DNA from: Hyphomonas sp. CY54-11-8
Lineage (GTDB): Bacteria; Pseudomonadota; Alphaproteobacteria; Caulobacterales; Hyphomonadaceae
DNA: 64,000 nt
Direction: 5' to 3'
NCBI RefSeq assembly: GCF_000682735.1
Contig: NZ_AWFD01000038.1
Location: 124,001-188,000, forward strand
The notes beneath the pieces are model-generated. The model saw nothing but the letters and a program-made list of their open reading frames with translations. It was not told where the DNA came from and did no database searches. The position numbers and the translations under genes are program-made. Below are positions 18,542-27,011 of the stretch, piece by piece. Position 1 is the stretch's first letter; each line of letters begins with the position of its first letter.

Positions 18542-19027
18542 CTACAGATCGGTCGCAGCCGTGTGCTGGATCTTCTGCCAGTTCTTCTCGGCCTTCGCGA
18601 TCGTGCCGGCTTCGTCCTTCTGGAAGTTCCGGAAAATGTCTTCGTTCAGGAAGACATAGAGCTTGCCGTCACGAACGGCCGCGTACTGCGGATCGCCGTC
18701 GAACTTCTTGCCGACAGACACGCCGAAGGTACAGAAGCCGCCATTCTGCGGGAGGTAGCGGTCCGGGTTCTTCTTGAACGCGTTCATGTTGGCCTTGGTA
18801 GCGAAGTAGTAAGCGACGCCATCTTCGACGACCGTGTAGTCAGCCCGGCCTTCGACCCGATTGCCGATCTCGATCAGCGCGACGGGATCCGAACCGTGAA
18901 GCCCCAGCGGCGCGCCCGCTGCAGTCAGGCCGGCGGCCACGTTGTTTTCATCTGCAGCATGGGCAAAGCCTGCAGCGCTGGAGGCGATCATAAGTGCGGT
19001 CGCAGCCGCCTTGAACGGTGAAATCAT
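18542..19027 (-). CDS. Secreted YHS-domain protein
   Basis: Protein of 161 residues with a Sec signal peptide (MISPFKAAATALMIASSAAGFAHA, cleavage near AHA-AD). The mature part carries a YHS-like domain: VALIEIGNRVEGRADYTVVEDGVAYYFATKANMNAFKKNPDRYLPQNGGFCTFGVSVGKK. The domain occurs in metal-handling or redox proteins; one Cys (GGFCTFG) is seen. This subgroup of stand-alone secreted YHS proteins has no settled function. Shine-Dalgarno GGAG sits 7 bases before the ATG. The AraC regulator gene ends 130 bp upstream on the same strand and could control it. Confidence 0.88.
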   Translation of the reverse strand: MISPFKAAATALMIASSAAGFAHAADENNVAAGLTAAGAPLGLHGSDPVALIEIGNRVEGRADYTVVEDGVAYYFATKANMNAFKKNPDRYLPQNGGFCTFGVSVGKKFDGDPQYAAVRDGKLYVFLNEDIFRNFQKDEAGTIAKAEKNWQKIQHTAATDL

Positions 19028-19157
19028 ATCTGTCTCCTGTGATTTCTGTTAGCCGGTTTGTTCCGACAACGGATATCTGTTGATTTCAGGAGGATCGATC
19101 AATCGCCACACCGAAGTTAGGGCGTTTTGGCAAACCGAATGGGACGGCGTGCAAAAA

Positions 19158-20084
19158 TCAGGCGGCTGCGCGGCGGTATTCGCTGGGCGTAAGACCGAAT
19201 TTTCCGGCGAACGCGCGGGTAAAGGCAGCTTGGGACTGGTAGCCGATTTCCGAGGAAACCTGTTGCACACTGCGCCTCTTGTCTTCCAGCAGGGCCAACG
19301 CCCGCTGCAAACGCCAGTTCGACAGATAGGCCATCGGGGCAATACCGAGGAGGTCGCTGAACCGCTCGGCGAAGCGGCTGCGCGACATGCCCACATCCCG
19401 GGCAAGCCGCTCCACCGTCCAGCTTTCCCCAGGGCGCGCATGGATAAGTTCCAGCGACCTGCCGATATGTGGATCACGGAATGCCTCAAGGACACGGTCC
19501 AGTTTGGATCCATTGCCGAGACCTGCGCGGATGAGCTCGATAAAGGCGATTTCCGACAGTCGGGTGACTGATGCAGAGGACCCGAACGGATCCCTGAAGA
19601 TCCGCTGCGCGATCAGACGCAATACTTCATCCAGCCAGGGCGCCTTCGCCCTGGCCGAACCGGAAAGGAACATGTAATCTGGCAGGGCCGCCAATAGCGG
19701 GTGCTCAGCCCCCGCTCTCAGGGAGAAATGACCACAGACCATCTGCGTGGACGCGTCATTGTTGCCTTCACCCACGACCAGGACGCCCCGATTGTCATAA
19801 TCGGCATCCTGAAGAACCTGTTCGAGGGATGGCGCGGCATCTACGGGTTTGTCCGAAAGGATGTGGCTGCGCCCGCGCGGGATCAGCACCAGATCGCCCG
19901 GACCCAGCACAATCGTCTCGCCGGATTCGAAGCGGACGTGGCATTCACCCTGTACTACAAGGTGGAACCGCGCGGCCCCTTCCAGGTCCGGCACGGTGAC
20001 ACTCCAGTCCGAATTGAAATCGGTTCGGAAATACATCACACCCTTGAGGGCAAGCGTATCGAGGATTTCATCAAGCAGGTCCAT
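19158..20084 (-). CDS. AraC-family regulator with cupin sensor
   Basis: Transcription factor of 308 residues. The N-terminal half is a cupin_6 or AraC-binding type domain (WSVTVPDLEGAARFHLVVQGECHVRF, IVLGPGDLVLIPRGRSHIL). The C-terminal ~100 residues hold the two helix-turn-helix units (SWTVERLARDVGMSRSRFAERFSDLLGIAPMAYLSNWRLQRAL and VQQVSSEIGYQSQAAFTRAFAGKFGLTPSEYRR). The ligand is unknown; proteins of this layout often control small redox or detoxification enzymes. It is divergent from the MAPEG gene across 138 bp and followed by the YHS gene, both plausible targets. Confidence 0.93.
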   Translation of the reverse strand: MDLLDEILDTLALKGVMYFRTDFNSDWSVTVPDLEGAARFHLVVQGECHVRFESGETIVLGPGDLVLIPRGRSHILSDKPVDAAPSLEQVLQDADYDNRGVLVVGEGNNDASTQMVCGHFSLRAGAEHPLLAALPDYMFLSGSARAKAPWLDEVLRLIAQRIFRDPFGSSASVTRLSEIAFIELIRAGLGNGSKLDRVLEAFRDPHIGRSLELIHARPGESWTVERLARDVGMSRSRFAERFSDLLGIAPMAYLSNWRLQRALALLEDKRRSVQQVSSEIGYQSQAAFTRAFAGKFGLTPSEYRRAAA

Positions 20085-20222
20085 GGCGCTGAACTAGACA
20101 TAGGCTCTACCCCCGGCTCCAATCACATGCTGGATACTTCCGCACACAAATGCGCGAGTATCCCCCTTTCCGAAGACTGCCGGTCCAGCCTATGCTGCTT
20201 TTCGAAAAGGGAGGACTGATCC

Positions 20223-20615
20223 ATGACATCCATGCAAGCGGCCGTGCTTTATGCCGGTCTTTTCTGCCTGCTCATGCTGGTGCTGAAAGCGAATGTCGGG
20301 CGCGTGCGCACAAAACACAAGGTTGGCTTCGGCGACGGGAACAATGAAGCCATGCAGCGCAGCCTGCGCGTGCAGGGCAATGCGGTTGAAGACGTGCCGG
20401 TTGTCCTGCTGGGTCTGATCGGCCTCGGGGCGCTATCGGCCCCTGCCCTGCTGATCCATGGCCTCGGTGGCAGCTTCCTGATTGGGCGGATCCTGCACGC
20501 CATAGGTCTTGGCGGATCTGCGGGTAGCAGCTTCGGGCGCAGTGTTGGCACGTTGATCACGGCATTGGTCATGCTGATCACTGCCGGGGCATGCGGCTGG
20601 TTCGCGCTGACCTAA
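20223..20615 (+). CDS. MAPEG-family membrane protein
   Basis: Protein of 130 residues with four hydrophobic helices, matching the membrane-associated eicosanoid/glutathione metabolism family. The signature is the charged segment between helices 1 and 2 with RSLRVQGNAVEDVPVVLLGL, close to the RxxNxxE motif that binds glutathione in active members. Bacterial homologues may be glutathione S-transferases; activity here is not proven. GGGAGGA lies about 8 bases before the ATG. It is divergent from the AraC regulator, and its stop codon overlaps that of the convergent GNAT gene in CTAA. Confidence 0.9.
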   Translation: MTSMQAAVLYAGLFCLLMLVLKANVGRVRTKHKVGFGDGNNEAMQRSLRVQGNAVEDVPVVLLGLIGLGALSAPALLIHGLGGSFLIGRILHAIGLGGSAGSSFGRSVGTLITALVMLITAGACGWFALT

Positions 20616-21103
20616 GCTGCAGTCACCATACCGAACAGTTTGCTGGCATCGCCGGCGAGGTCTTTCACCATGACGCGGGCCTGGTCCTGCGGACCTGGGA
20701 AGCTCAGCTGGTTCTTTGGCGTCACGGTGAAGCCGATTTCGCCAAAATAGGCCGGCGCGCCGATCAGGATCGCCGCTGGCCAGCCAGCGGCCTTGCCGGC
20801 CTCCAGCGCTTCACCAGTGACCGTCAGGCCAAGACGGCTGCCTCTGTGTGAAGGCGCCACGGCGACAGGCCCGTAAAACAAGGCCCTGTCCCGGTTAAGC
20901 CCGACGACCAGCGGCCAGACGCGGCAAACCGCGATCACCTGCCCGTCCAGTACGGCGACACGGTTGATCTCGGGCAGCGAGTGCGAGTATTCGCGCAACC
21001 GCTCCGCCGTCTTGGCAAAGTGGCCGGGGCCGAAGGTGCGGTCGAAGAGGTCTTCGATCGCCTCGGCGTGCAGGTCTGGGGTTTCGGGCACAATCTGAAG
21101 CAT
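20612..21103 (-). CDS. GNAT-family N-acetyltransferase
   Basis: Protein of 163 residues with the GNAT acetyl-CoA binding fold. The core is seen as VIAVCRVWPLVV, LFYGPVAVAPSHRGSRLGLTVTGEALEAGKAAGW, where the R-G-x-x-L-G-type loop (HRGSRLG) binds the pyrophosphate of acetyl-CoA. The C-terminal FGEIGFTVTPKNQL fits the YhbS-like subgroup. The substrate is unknown. It ends in a 4-bp overlap with the convergent MAPEG gene. Confidence 0.92.
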   Translation of the reverse strand: MLQIVPETPDLHAEAIEDLFDRTFGPGHFAKTAERLREYSHSLPEINRVAVLDGQVIAVCRVWPLVVGLNRDRALFYGPVAVAPSHRGSRLGLTVTGEALEAGKAAGWPAAILIGAPAYFGEIGFTVTPKNQLSFPGPQDQARVMVKDLAGDASKLFGMVTAA

Positions 21104-21163
21104 GAGGCGCGCCTTTAGGGCGGTGTGCTTCGTGGATCAATGGGGTATTTGCGCCCGCCGCGT

Positions 21164-21814
21164 CTAATATTTCACCGAACAACCATAAGGCTTGGTTGTG
21201 TTGACTGCGATCGGTTCTCCAGCAGCAAGGCTGGTCAGGGCCTCACGGACATAATTGGTCGCCGAATTGATGTCTGCCACATTGGCAGATGCAACGGAGT
21301 CGATCGCGCCCTGATAGGCAACCTGACCGTTCGGGCCGATAATGAACATGTGAGGCGTCGTCTTCGCCTGATAAAGCCGGCCGAGCGATCCGTCAGGGTC
21401 CAGCAACACATGCGCCGGTGCCGCACCATGCTCCTCAGTCCACTGATTGGCGGCGGCGCCCTCCACATAGCCCTGTTTACCGGGCGCCGAAGAGATCACC
21501 GTCAGCCAGACCGTCTCGTCAGCTTTGGCGTCGGCCTGCAGGCCCTGCATGTTGCCGGGCGGCTGGGCATAATGCTTGCGCACGAAGGGGCAACCTTCAT
21601 TGGTCCATTCCAGCACGACAGTCCGGCCTGTGAAATCAGAGAGAGAGACCTGCTCCCCATTGGAATCCGTCGCGGTGAACGCAGGTGCCGGGCGGCCAAC
21701 CGGGAGACCTGAATCCGCACGCGCTGTCGAGGCAATCAGCGCCCCGGCCGTCAGCGCGACCGCAGCTGCCATACCGGCGGCAAGCGAGAGGTTTCGCCGA
21801 TTGATCGTGATCAT
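21164..21814 (-). CDS. Secreted thioredoxin-fold redoxin (peroxiredoxin-like)
   Basis: Protein of 216 residues with a signal peptide (MITINRRNLSLAAGMAAAVALTAGALIASTARA). The mature part is a PRX-like redoxin: VGRPAPAFTATDSNGEQVSLSDFTGRTVVLEWTNEGCPFVRKHY, with one conserved Cys in EGCPFV in place of the CxxC of thioredoxins. Family members are thought to act in periplasmic redox or peroxide defence. It lies 32 bp downstream of the DsbD-like reductase gene, which is the obvious electron source if the two function together; that link is inference from position. Confidence 0.9.
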   Translation of the reverse strand: MITINRRNLSLAAGMAAAVALTAGALIASTARADSGLPVGRPAPAFTATDSNGEQVSLSDFTGRTVVLEWTNEGCPFVRKHYAQPPGNMQGLQADAKADETVWLTVISSAPGKQGYVEGAAANQWTEEHGAAPAHVLLDPDGSLGRLYQAKTTPHMFIIGPNGQVAYQGAIDSVASANVADINSATNYVREALTSLAAGEPIAVNTTKPYGCSVKY

Positions 21815-21846
21815 CCGTCTCTTTCTTCCCTCATGTCCCGTCTGTG

Positions 21847-23934
21847 TCAGGGATTGACTGGCAGGCTGGTGACGAGCCCCTGGTTGAGAATTTCCGGCAG
21901 GACCTGCGGCTCATCGGAACCGGCAGGATACCACAGATACATGGGAACGCCTGCGCGCTGATGCCGCGCCAGTTCGGCGGCAATGGCCGGATCCTTGCGG
22001 GTAAAATCCGCCACCAGGAACGCAACATCATTGGCAGCGAAGAAGTCATGCACTGCCTTGGATTTCAGCGTGGTTGCCTTGTTCACCTGACAGGTCGCGC
22101 ACCAGCTGGCCGTGAAGTCGATGAAGATAGGCCGGCCCTCAGCGATCAGAGATTGCACCTGGCTGGCGCTCCATGGCTCGGCTTCATATTTGGCGGCATA
22201 GGCGGATGACGCGCCAATGGCAGGTGCTGGCGCCATCGCACGTTCCGTGACACCGAACAGCGTAAGCGCCAGCGTGACGGCTGCCAGAATGCGCGGCAGT
22301 CGCGCCTCGCGCTGCCAGAGCCAGGCGGCAAAAGCGATTGCCACCGCGCCAGCAGCCGTCCAGGCCACCGCGCCGGACCCGGCCAGATCACCCAGCACTT
22401 TCGCCAGCCACGCAGCGGTCAGGAACATCGGGAACGCGAAGAATTGCTTCAACGTGTCCATCCACTTCCCCGGCCGCGGCAGCAGCTTGTAGAGGTTCGG
22501 TACGAAGCTCAGCACAAGGAATGGCAACGCGAGGCCAAAGCCCATGGCGAGGAAGAAAGTGAAAACGACCGGCGCAGAATGCCCCATCACAGCGCCTAGC
22601 GCCGCGCCAAGGAACGGACCGACGCACGGCGAGCCAACAACCGCCGCCAGGACGCCTGTGAAGAACGCGCCCGCATCCCCGTCCCGGTCGGCCAGACCTG
22701 AGCCAAGGTTCTGCAGCGATGTGCCGAGTTCAAACATGCCCATCAGCCACAGGCCGACGGCAAACATGACAAGGGCAAGGATGGCCACAACCGGCGCATT
22801 CTGCAGTTGGAAGCCCAGCGTGATCGGCCCCGTCGCTGCCCGCAGGGCGACAATAATCGCCGCCAGCACACCAAAGGAGACCAGCACACCCGCCGTGTAC
22901 CAGATACCATGGCGGCGCACTTCCCCGGCATGGCCGCTGGAGACCGCCGACACCATGCCGAACGCCTTCATCGACAAGACCGGCAACACGCAAGGCATCA
23001 GGTTCAGGATCAGGCCGCCCAGAATGGCAAGCAGGATCAGCTTCCACGCGGCAACCTGGATTCCTACGCCCCCCACAGGACCAAGGCCGGATGTGTCGGG
23101 CAAAGGCGGGCCTTCCACTGCGCTGATCTCATAGCCCGTGCGGGCGCCGTCCTCCTGTTCGATCACGACCACACCGTCGAGCGGCTTCGAGACGTCTGTC
23201 ATGTCGGCGGCGCTCAGCGACACAGTCGCGCCATGGCGGCCGAGTTCAACAGGCTGAGCGGCCGGGTGAAGGATATCGTGACCAAACGGGAAAAAGCGGA
23301 TGGAGCGGACCTTGCCGAAGCCGCCATCAAGACGAAGGCTGAGCGACCAGTTGAGATCCTTCTTCAGGACCCGCGCTTCTCCGGGGAATGGAACGTGGCT
23401 TTTCGCAATCCATTTTCCGATCAGTTCGCCTTCGCGGATATTGGCCTCAGCCTGATCGGTCTCGAGCTTCAGTTTCACACGCGCCTGTTCCGGCACGCAG
23501 GTATCTTCACAGATCAGGTAATCGGCCACGACATCCAGCGTCACCGGCCCCATCGCATCTTCCGGAATGGTGATCGGGAAAGGAAACACGACCTGATGGT
23601 TGTAGCCATAATCCATGATCTCCCCTTCCACGACCGGAAGAAGATGCGGCAGCGGCCAGACGATATCGCCGATTGCGCCGGCTTTGATGTCACTGCTCGG
23701 CTGGGCGATGACCTGAGGCGGCAGGCCAGCATCCCCGGCATTCAGCCAGTAGACATGCCAGCCATCGTCGAGATCCATTTTCAGCGCGGCATAGACGGTC
23801 TCCCCTGGCAGGGCGGCGTCGCGCTCCGAGATCAGCTCTACCCGCGCATGGCCTGCATCCACCGGTGCAGCGGCAGCCGGCAGGAAGACGAAGACGGCGC
23901 CAAACAGGGCGGCAAGGCAGGCGGAAAACTTCAT
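21847..23934 (-). CDS. DsbD/ScsB-family thiol:disulfide interchange protein
   Basis: Inner-membrane protein of 695 residues that carries electrons from cytoplasmic thioredoxin to periplasmic proteins. Order: signal peptide (about 1-22); a DsbD-alpha-like periplasmic domain with paired cysteines in YLICEDTCVPEQ; eight helices including the two reactive cysteines in LMPCVLPVLSMKAFG and GSPCVGPFLGAALG; and a C-terminal thioredoxin-like domain with WCATC at about residue 625. This is the full DsbD/ScsB set. It is the first gene of a probable two-gene operon with the redoxin. Whether it serves Dsb proteins, cytochrome c maturation or copper defence is not shown. Confidence 0.95.
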   Translation of the reverse strand: MKFSACLAALFGAVFVFLPAAAAPVDAGHARVELISERDAALPGETVYAALKMDLDDGWHVYWLNAGDAGLPPQVIAQPSSDIKAGAIGDIVWPLPHLLPVVEGEIMDYGYNHQVVFPFPITIPEDAMGPVTLDVVADYLICEDTCVPEQARVKLKLETDQAEANIREGELIGKWIAKSHVPFPGEARVLKKDLNWSLSLRLDGGFGKVRSIRFFPFGHDILHPAAQPVELGRHGATVSLSAADMTDVSKPLDGVVVIEQEDGARTGYEISAVEGPPLPDTSGLGPVGGVGIQVAAWKLILLAILGGLILNLMPCVLPVLSMKAFGMVSAVSSGHAGEVRRHGIWYTAGVLVSFGVLAAIIVALRAATGPITLGFQLQNAPVVAILALVMFAVGLWLMGMFELGTSLQNLGSGLADRDGDAGAFFTGVLAAVVGSPCVGPFLGAALGAVMGHSAPVVFTFFLAMGFGLALPFLVLSFVPNLYKLLPRPGKWMDTLKQFFAFPMFLTAAWLAKVLGDLAGSGAVAWTAAGAVAIAFAAWLWQREARLPRILAAVTLALTLFGVTERAMAPAPAIGASSAYAAKYEAEPWSASQVQSLIAEGRPIFIDFTASWCATCQVNKATTLKSKAVHDFFAANDVAFLVADFTRKDPAIAAELARHQRAGVPMYLWYPAGSDEPQVLPEILNQGLVTSLPVNP

Positions 23935-24054
23935 TGAGCAGATCCGTTTTCTTGGAGTTGCGGCCCATATGCCCGCAAACAGGCCCCTACAGAAGGGCCT
24001 CGCGGAAGCGTGATGGCAAATGTGTCAGCCCGACGCACCTGCCCTGCAAGAAAA

Positions 24055-24078
24055 AAGGCGGCCCCGAGAGGCCGCCTT
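24055..24078 (-). terminator. Rho-independent terminator of sapC
   Basis: A perfect 9-bp stem, AAGGCGGCC with GGCCGCCTT around a 6-base loop, is followed on the minus strand by a T-run (TTTTTTCTTG overlapping the stem end). It lies 26 bp past the sapC stop, so it should end the sapC transcript. Confidence 0.85.
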
Positions 24079-24103
24079 CATTCTTTAGCTTACAGGCCTG
24101 CAA

Positions 24104-24904
24104 TCAGGCGTTGGCAGGCTGCGGGTTCGGGGACACCGGGATACGCATCGCACGCTGGATGACGCGTTGCCAGTTCAGCAGCGACACCATGTGTGCGTAA
24201 ATTGCGCCGATCGCGCCATTGGCTTTCAGTTCCAGGAATTTCTCATTCGGAAGCGCATTGAAGCGTTCTTCGGAGATCGCCCAGTAATCGGCGATTTTCT
24301 GCGGCGGGCCGGCTTCTGTGCCGTCCGGATTGCGCGGCTGGAAGGTGACGGTCTTCTGCTCGAACAGATCAAGGTCACGGATCATCTTGATGAAATCCGT
24401 TGTCGCGCGGCGCTGACGCTCGAATTCCTTGCAGAACTCGATCGCATCATTGGTGAACTTGCTCGGCTGGCCATTCTCGAAGAACGCCACTTCCGGCTGG
24501 TTGGTGACCATCGGTGCCTGACGGTCGACGCACAGGACCAGACGGTCGGAGTTGTCATCCGCAGCGAAAACGAATGGGTAGCGGCGGGCGAAGGCCGGCA
24601 CGTAATAGTCTTCAATCACGCGGCCATCAGCACCGACGTAAAGGTTCTGACCCTGACGGATGCCCATGACGGCAACCGGTGTCCGGTCATCGCCGACGAA
24701 AATCACCGGGTACGAGCTGGCGCAGAGGCCGAATTCTGTCACCGTTACCGGAATGGCGTGCGCTTCGCGCATGAATCCGAACGGCTGGTCGATCTGCTTC
24801 ACGCCGAGACCGGCATGATCTTCCAGAGACAGCGGCTGCGGCTGCTTGTAAAAAAGGACCTGGCCAGTAAGGGCCTGTGGGCCTGCTGCAGGAGGCGTGT
24901 TCAC
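24104..24904 (-). CDS. SapC-family protein
   Basis: Protein of 266 residues matching the SapC family (named from Campylobacter fetus surface-layer genes), common in alphaproteobacteria where its function is unknown. Typical segments are PVTVTEFGLCASSYPVIFVGD, PVAVMGIRQGQNLYVGADGRVIEDYYVPAFARRYPFVFA, and a C-terminal LDLFEQKTVTFQP followed by LKANGAIGAIYAHMVSLLNWQRVIQR. No signal peptide is visible. The start is GTG at 24904, with GGAGAG 6 bases before it; no ATG nearby fits as well. It is divergent from the DUF885 gene and ends at a clear terminator, so it is probably monocistronic. Confidence 0.9.
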   Translation of the reverse strand: MNTPPAAGPQALTGQVLFYKQPQPLSLEDHAGLGVKQIDQPFGFMREAHAIPVTVTEFGLCASSYPVIFVGDDRTPVAVMGIRQGQNLYVGADGRVIEDYYVPAFARRYPFVFAADDNSDRLVLCVDRQAPMVTNQPEVAFFENGQPSKFTNDAIEFCKEFERQRRATTDFIKMIRDLDLFEQKTVTFQPRNPDGTEAGPPQKIADYWAISEERFNALPNEKFLELKANGAIGAIYAHMVSLLNWQRVIQRAMRIPVSPNPQPANA

Positions 24905-25014
24905 GTGTGTCTCTCCGATCTGAGATAATTGGGCGTTTGCCTACCGGAAATAAACACTGGCTACAACACCCGAACCAGCCTGAAATGCAGTGATCACGAG
25001 GTGAAGAAACCGTC

Positions 25015-26895
25015 ATGAAATCCACGTCTGACACGCGTTTTCTCATCCGCCGCCGCACGGTGCTGGCGGGCCTGGCTGCGGGCGCGTCGCTCGCCGCCTG
25101 CGGCCCGCAGGTCGATGATGCCGGCACGCCCCGACGGATTGCACGCGAGGTGGATCAGACCCTGCAGTCCATCGCCATGACGGAACTGGCTGCCGATCCG
25201 GAACTGGCCACGCGGCTGGGCCTGACCGAAAGTGCGGTTGGCTTTCCCTTCAATCGGTATCTGACAGACCGTTCCCAGGCCGCCTATGAACGCCGCCGGG
25301 TCAGCCGGCTGGAAATCCTGGAAGCGCTGGCCGCGACTCCCCGCCCCGCTGAAGGCAGTCCGCAGGCCCGTCACCTGGACACGGTCATGGCGGCGTACGA
25401 GACGGCTGAAACCCTGTTCGTATCCGGGCATGGGCAGACCGGGCTAGGTGTTTCCTACCCCTATGTCATGGACCACATGCGCGGCGCCTATATCGACGTG
25501 CCAGACCTGCTCAGCCGGGCCCATCCGGTTCGCACTGCTGCCGAAGCGCGGGCCTATGTCGACCGCCTCGCCCAGTTTGCCGATGCGATGGAAGATGAAC
25601 GCCGGCGCCTCGAAGCCGATGCGAAAACCGGCATCCTGCCACCGGATTTCATCCTCGCCCGCATGAAAGACGTTGCTCTTAAATTCGCGGAAGGGCCGAC
25701 CGAGACACATGTGCTGATCACCACGCTGGAAAGCCAGTTGGCAGGGCCGGAAGACCTCAGCCTCGAAGACGCGGGGGACATTCTGGCGCGCGCGAAACGT
25801 GTCGTCGGCGAGGAAATCCAGCCCGCTTACCTGCATCTCGCCGACGCGTTCACGGCGCTGCAGGCCAGCGCGCCGTCCCAACCGGGCGTCTGGCAGCAGC
25901 CGGATGGCGATGCGTATTACCAGGCCGCCCTGCAAGCCTATACCGATCAGGGCGTATCCGCCGAGGACCTGCACGCGCTGGGCCTCAGCGAAGTCGACCG
26001 GCTGACGGCAGAGCTGGAACTCGCCCTGTTCGAGGCCGGCCTGACCGAAGGCAGCGCGGCAGAGCGCCTGACGCTGCTTGCAGCAGAACCGGGACAGATC
26101 TTCGAGGCGACGCCGGAGGGCCACGCCGCCCTTCTGGCACTGATGCAGACCTATCTGGACAAGGCAGAAGCCGCCCTACCCTCCATCGTATCAACAGTAC
26201 CGCGCACGAAGGTAGCCCTTCGCGCGGTGCCGGAATTCCTCGAAGCTTCCGCGCCTGCGGCCTTCTATTCTGCCGCTCCGGCGAATGGGTCGGCCCCGGG
26301 CCTGTTCGAGATCAACCTGGCCGACATGACCGACTGGCCGGCCTTTACGCTGGCGACGCTGGTGTTCCACGAGACGGTGCCAGGCCATCACCTCGAAAGC
26401 GCGCTGACGGCTGAGACAGCCCGCTTGCCCCTCATCCGGCAAATGATCTGGAACGTTGCCTATGGCGAGGGCTGGGGCGTTTATGCCGAGACTTTGGCGG
26501 ACGATATCGGACTATACCATGACGATCCGCTGGCCAGGATTGGCTACCTCCAGTCCTTGTTGTTCCGCGCCGCACGCCTCGTGGCCGATACTGGCATTCA
26601 CAGCATGCACTGGACCCGGCAGGAGGCGATCGACTATCTCGTTTCCATCACCGGACAACCCGAAGGCCCGATGGCGCAGGAAGTCGACCGCTACACGGTC
26701 TGGCCCGGACAGGCCGCGGCCTACTGGATCGGGCGCAAGCGCATGCTGGACCTTCGCGAACGGGCCGAGCGTGTGCTGGGGCCTGACTTCGACTTTGTGG
26801 AGTTCCACGACACAGTGCTCACCGGAGGACCGCGCCCGCTCTCCATCCTCGAACAGGATATCGAGCGCTGGTACACGGCGAAGATCCGGGACTGA
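25015..26895 (+). CDS. DUF885 family lipoprotein (putative zinc peptidase)
   Basis: Protein of 626 residues. The N-terminus RRRTVLAGLAAGASLAAC combines a Tat-like twin-arginine segment with a lipobox ending in LAAC, so a Tat-exported lipoprotein is likely. The DUF885 family resembles gluzincin peptidases. The motif HETVPGHHLE at about 457-466 has an H-E-x5-H spacing in place of the canonical HExxH, as is usual for DUF885, with a downstream YGEGWGVYAE that may supply a ligand Glu. Proteolytic activity is inferred only. It is divergent from sapC and followed after 116 bp by the VWA lipoprotein. Confidence 0.9.
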   Translation: MKSTSDTRFLIRRRTVLAGLAAGASLAACGPQVDDAGTPRRIAREVDQTLQSIAMTELAADPELATRLGLTESAVGFPFNRYLTDRSQAAYERRRVSRLEILEALAATPRPAEGSPQARHLDTVMAAYETAETLFVSGHGQTGLGVSYPYVMDHMRGAYIDVPDLLSRAHPVRTAAEARAYVDRLAQFADAMEDERRRLEADAKTGILPPDFILARMKDVALKFAEGPTETHVLITTLESQLAGPEDLSLEDAGDILARAKRVVGEEIQPAYLHLADAFTALQASAPSQPGVWQQPDGDAYYQAALQAYTDQGVSAEDLHALGLSEVDRLTAELELALFEAGLTEGSAAERLTLLAAEPGQIFEATPEGHAALLALMQTYLDKAEAALPSIVSTVPRTKVALRAVPEFLEASAPAAFYSAAPANGSAPGLFEINLADMTDWPAFTLATLVFHETVPGHHLESALTAETARLPLIRQMIWNVAYGEGWGVYAETLADDIGLYHDDPLARIGYLQSLLFRAARLVADTGIHSMHWTRQEAIDYLVSITGQPEGPMAQEVDRYTVWPGQAAAYWIGRKRMLDLRERAERVLGPDFDFVEFHDTVLTGGPRPLSILEQDIERWYTAKIRD

Positions 26896-27011
26896 GCCTT
26901 ATCTTCGCTCCGGTTTTTCCGGATTGGGCCCGAATCGTCCCGCCGCCGCCCAATTCCCGCCACGTCCATCTTGCCATTCTGTCATGAACAGGACGCAGGT
27001 GGAGGACGATC

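Noticed and set aside
22807-23937. 376-codon plus-strand ORF opposite the DsbD-like gene
   Set aside because: The minus-strand gene has full catalytic cysteines and helices; the opposite ORF has no family features.
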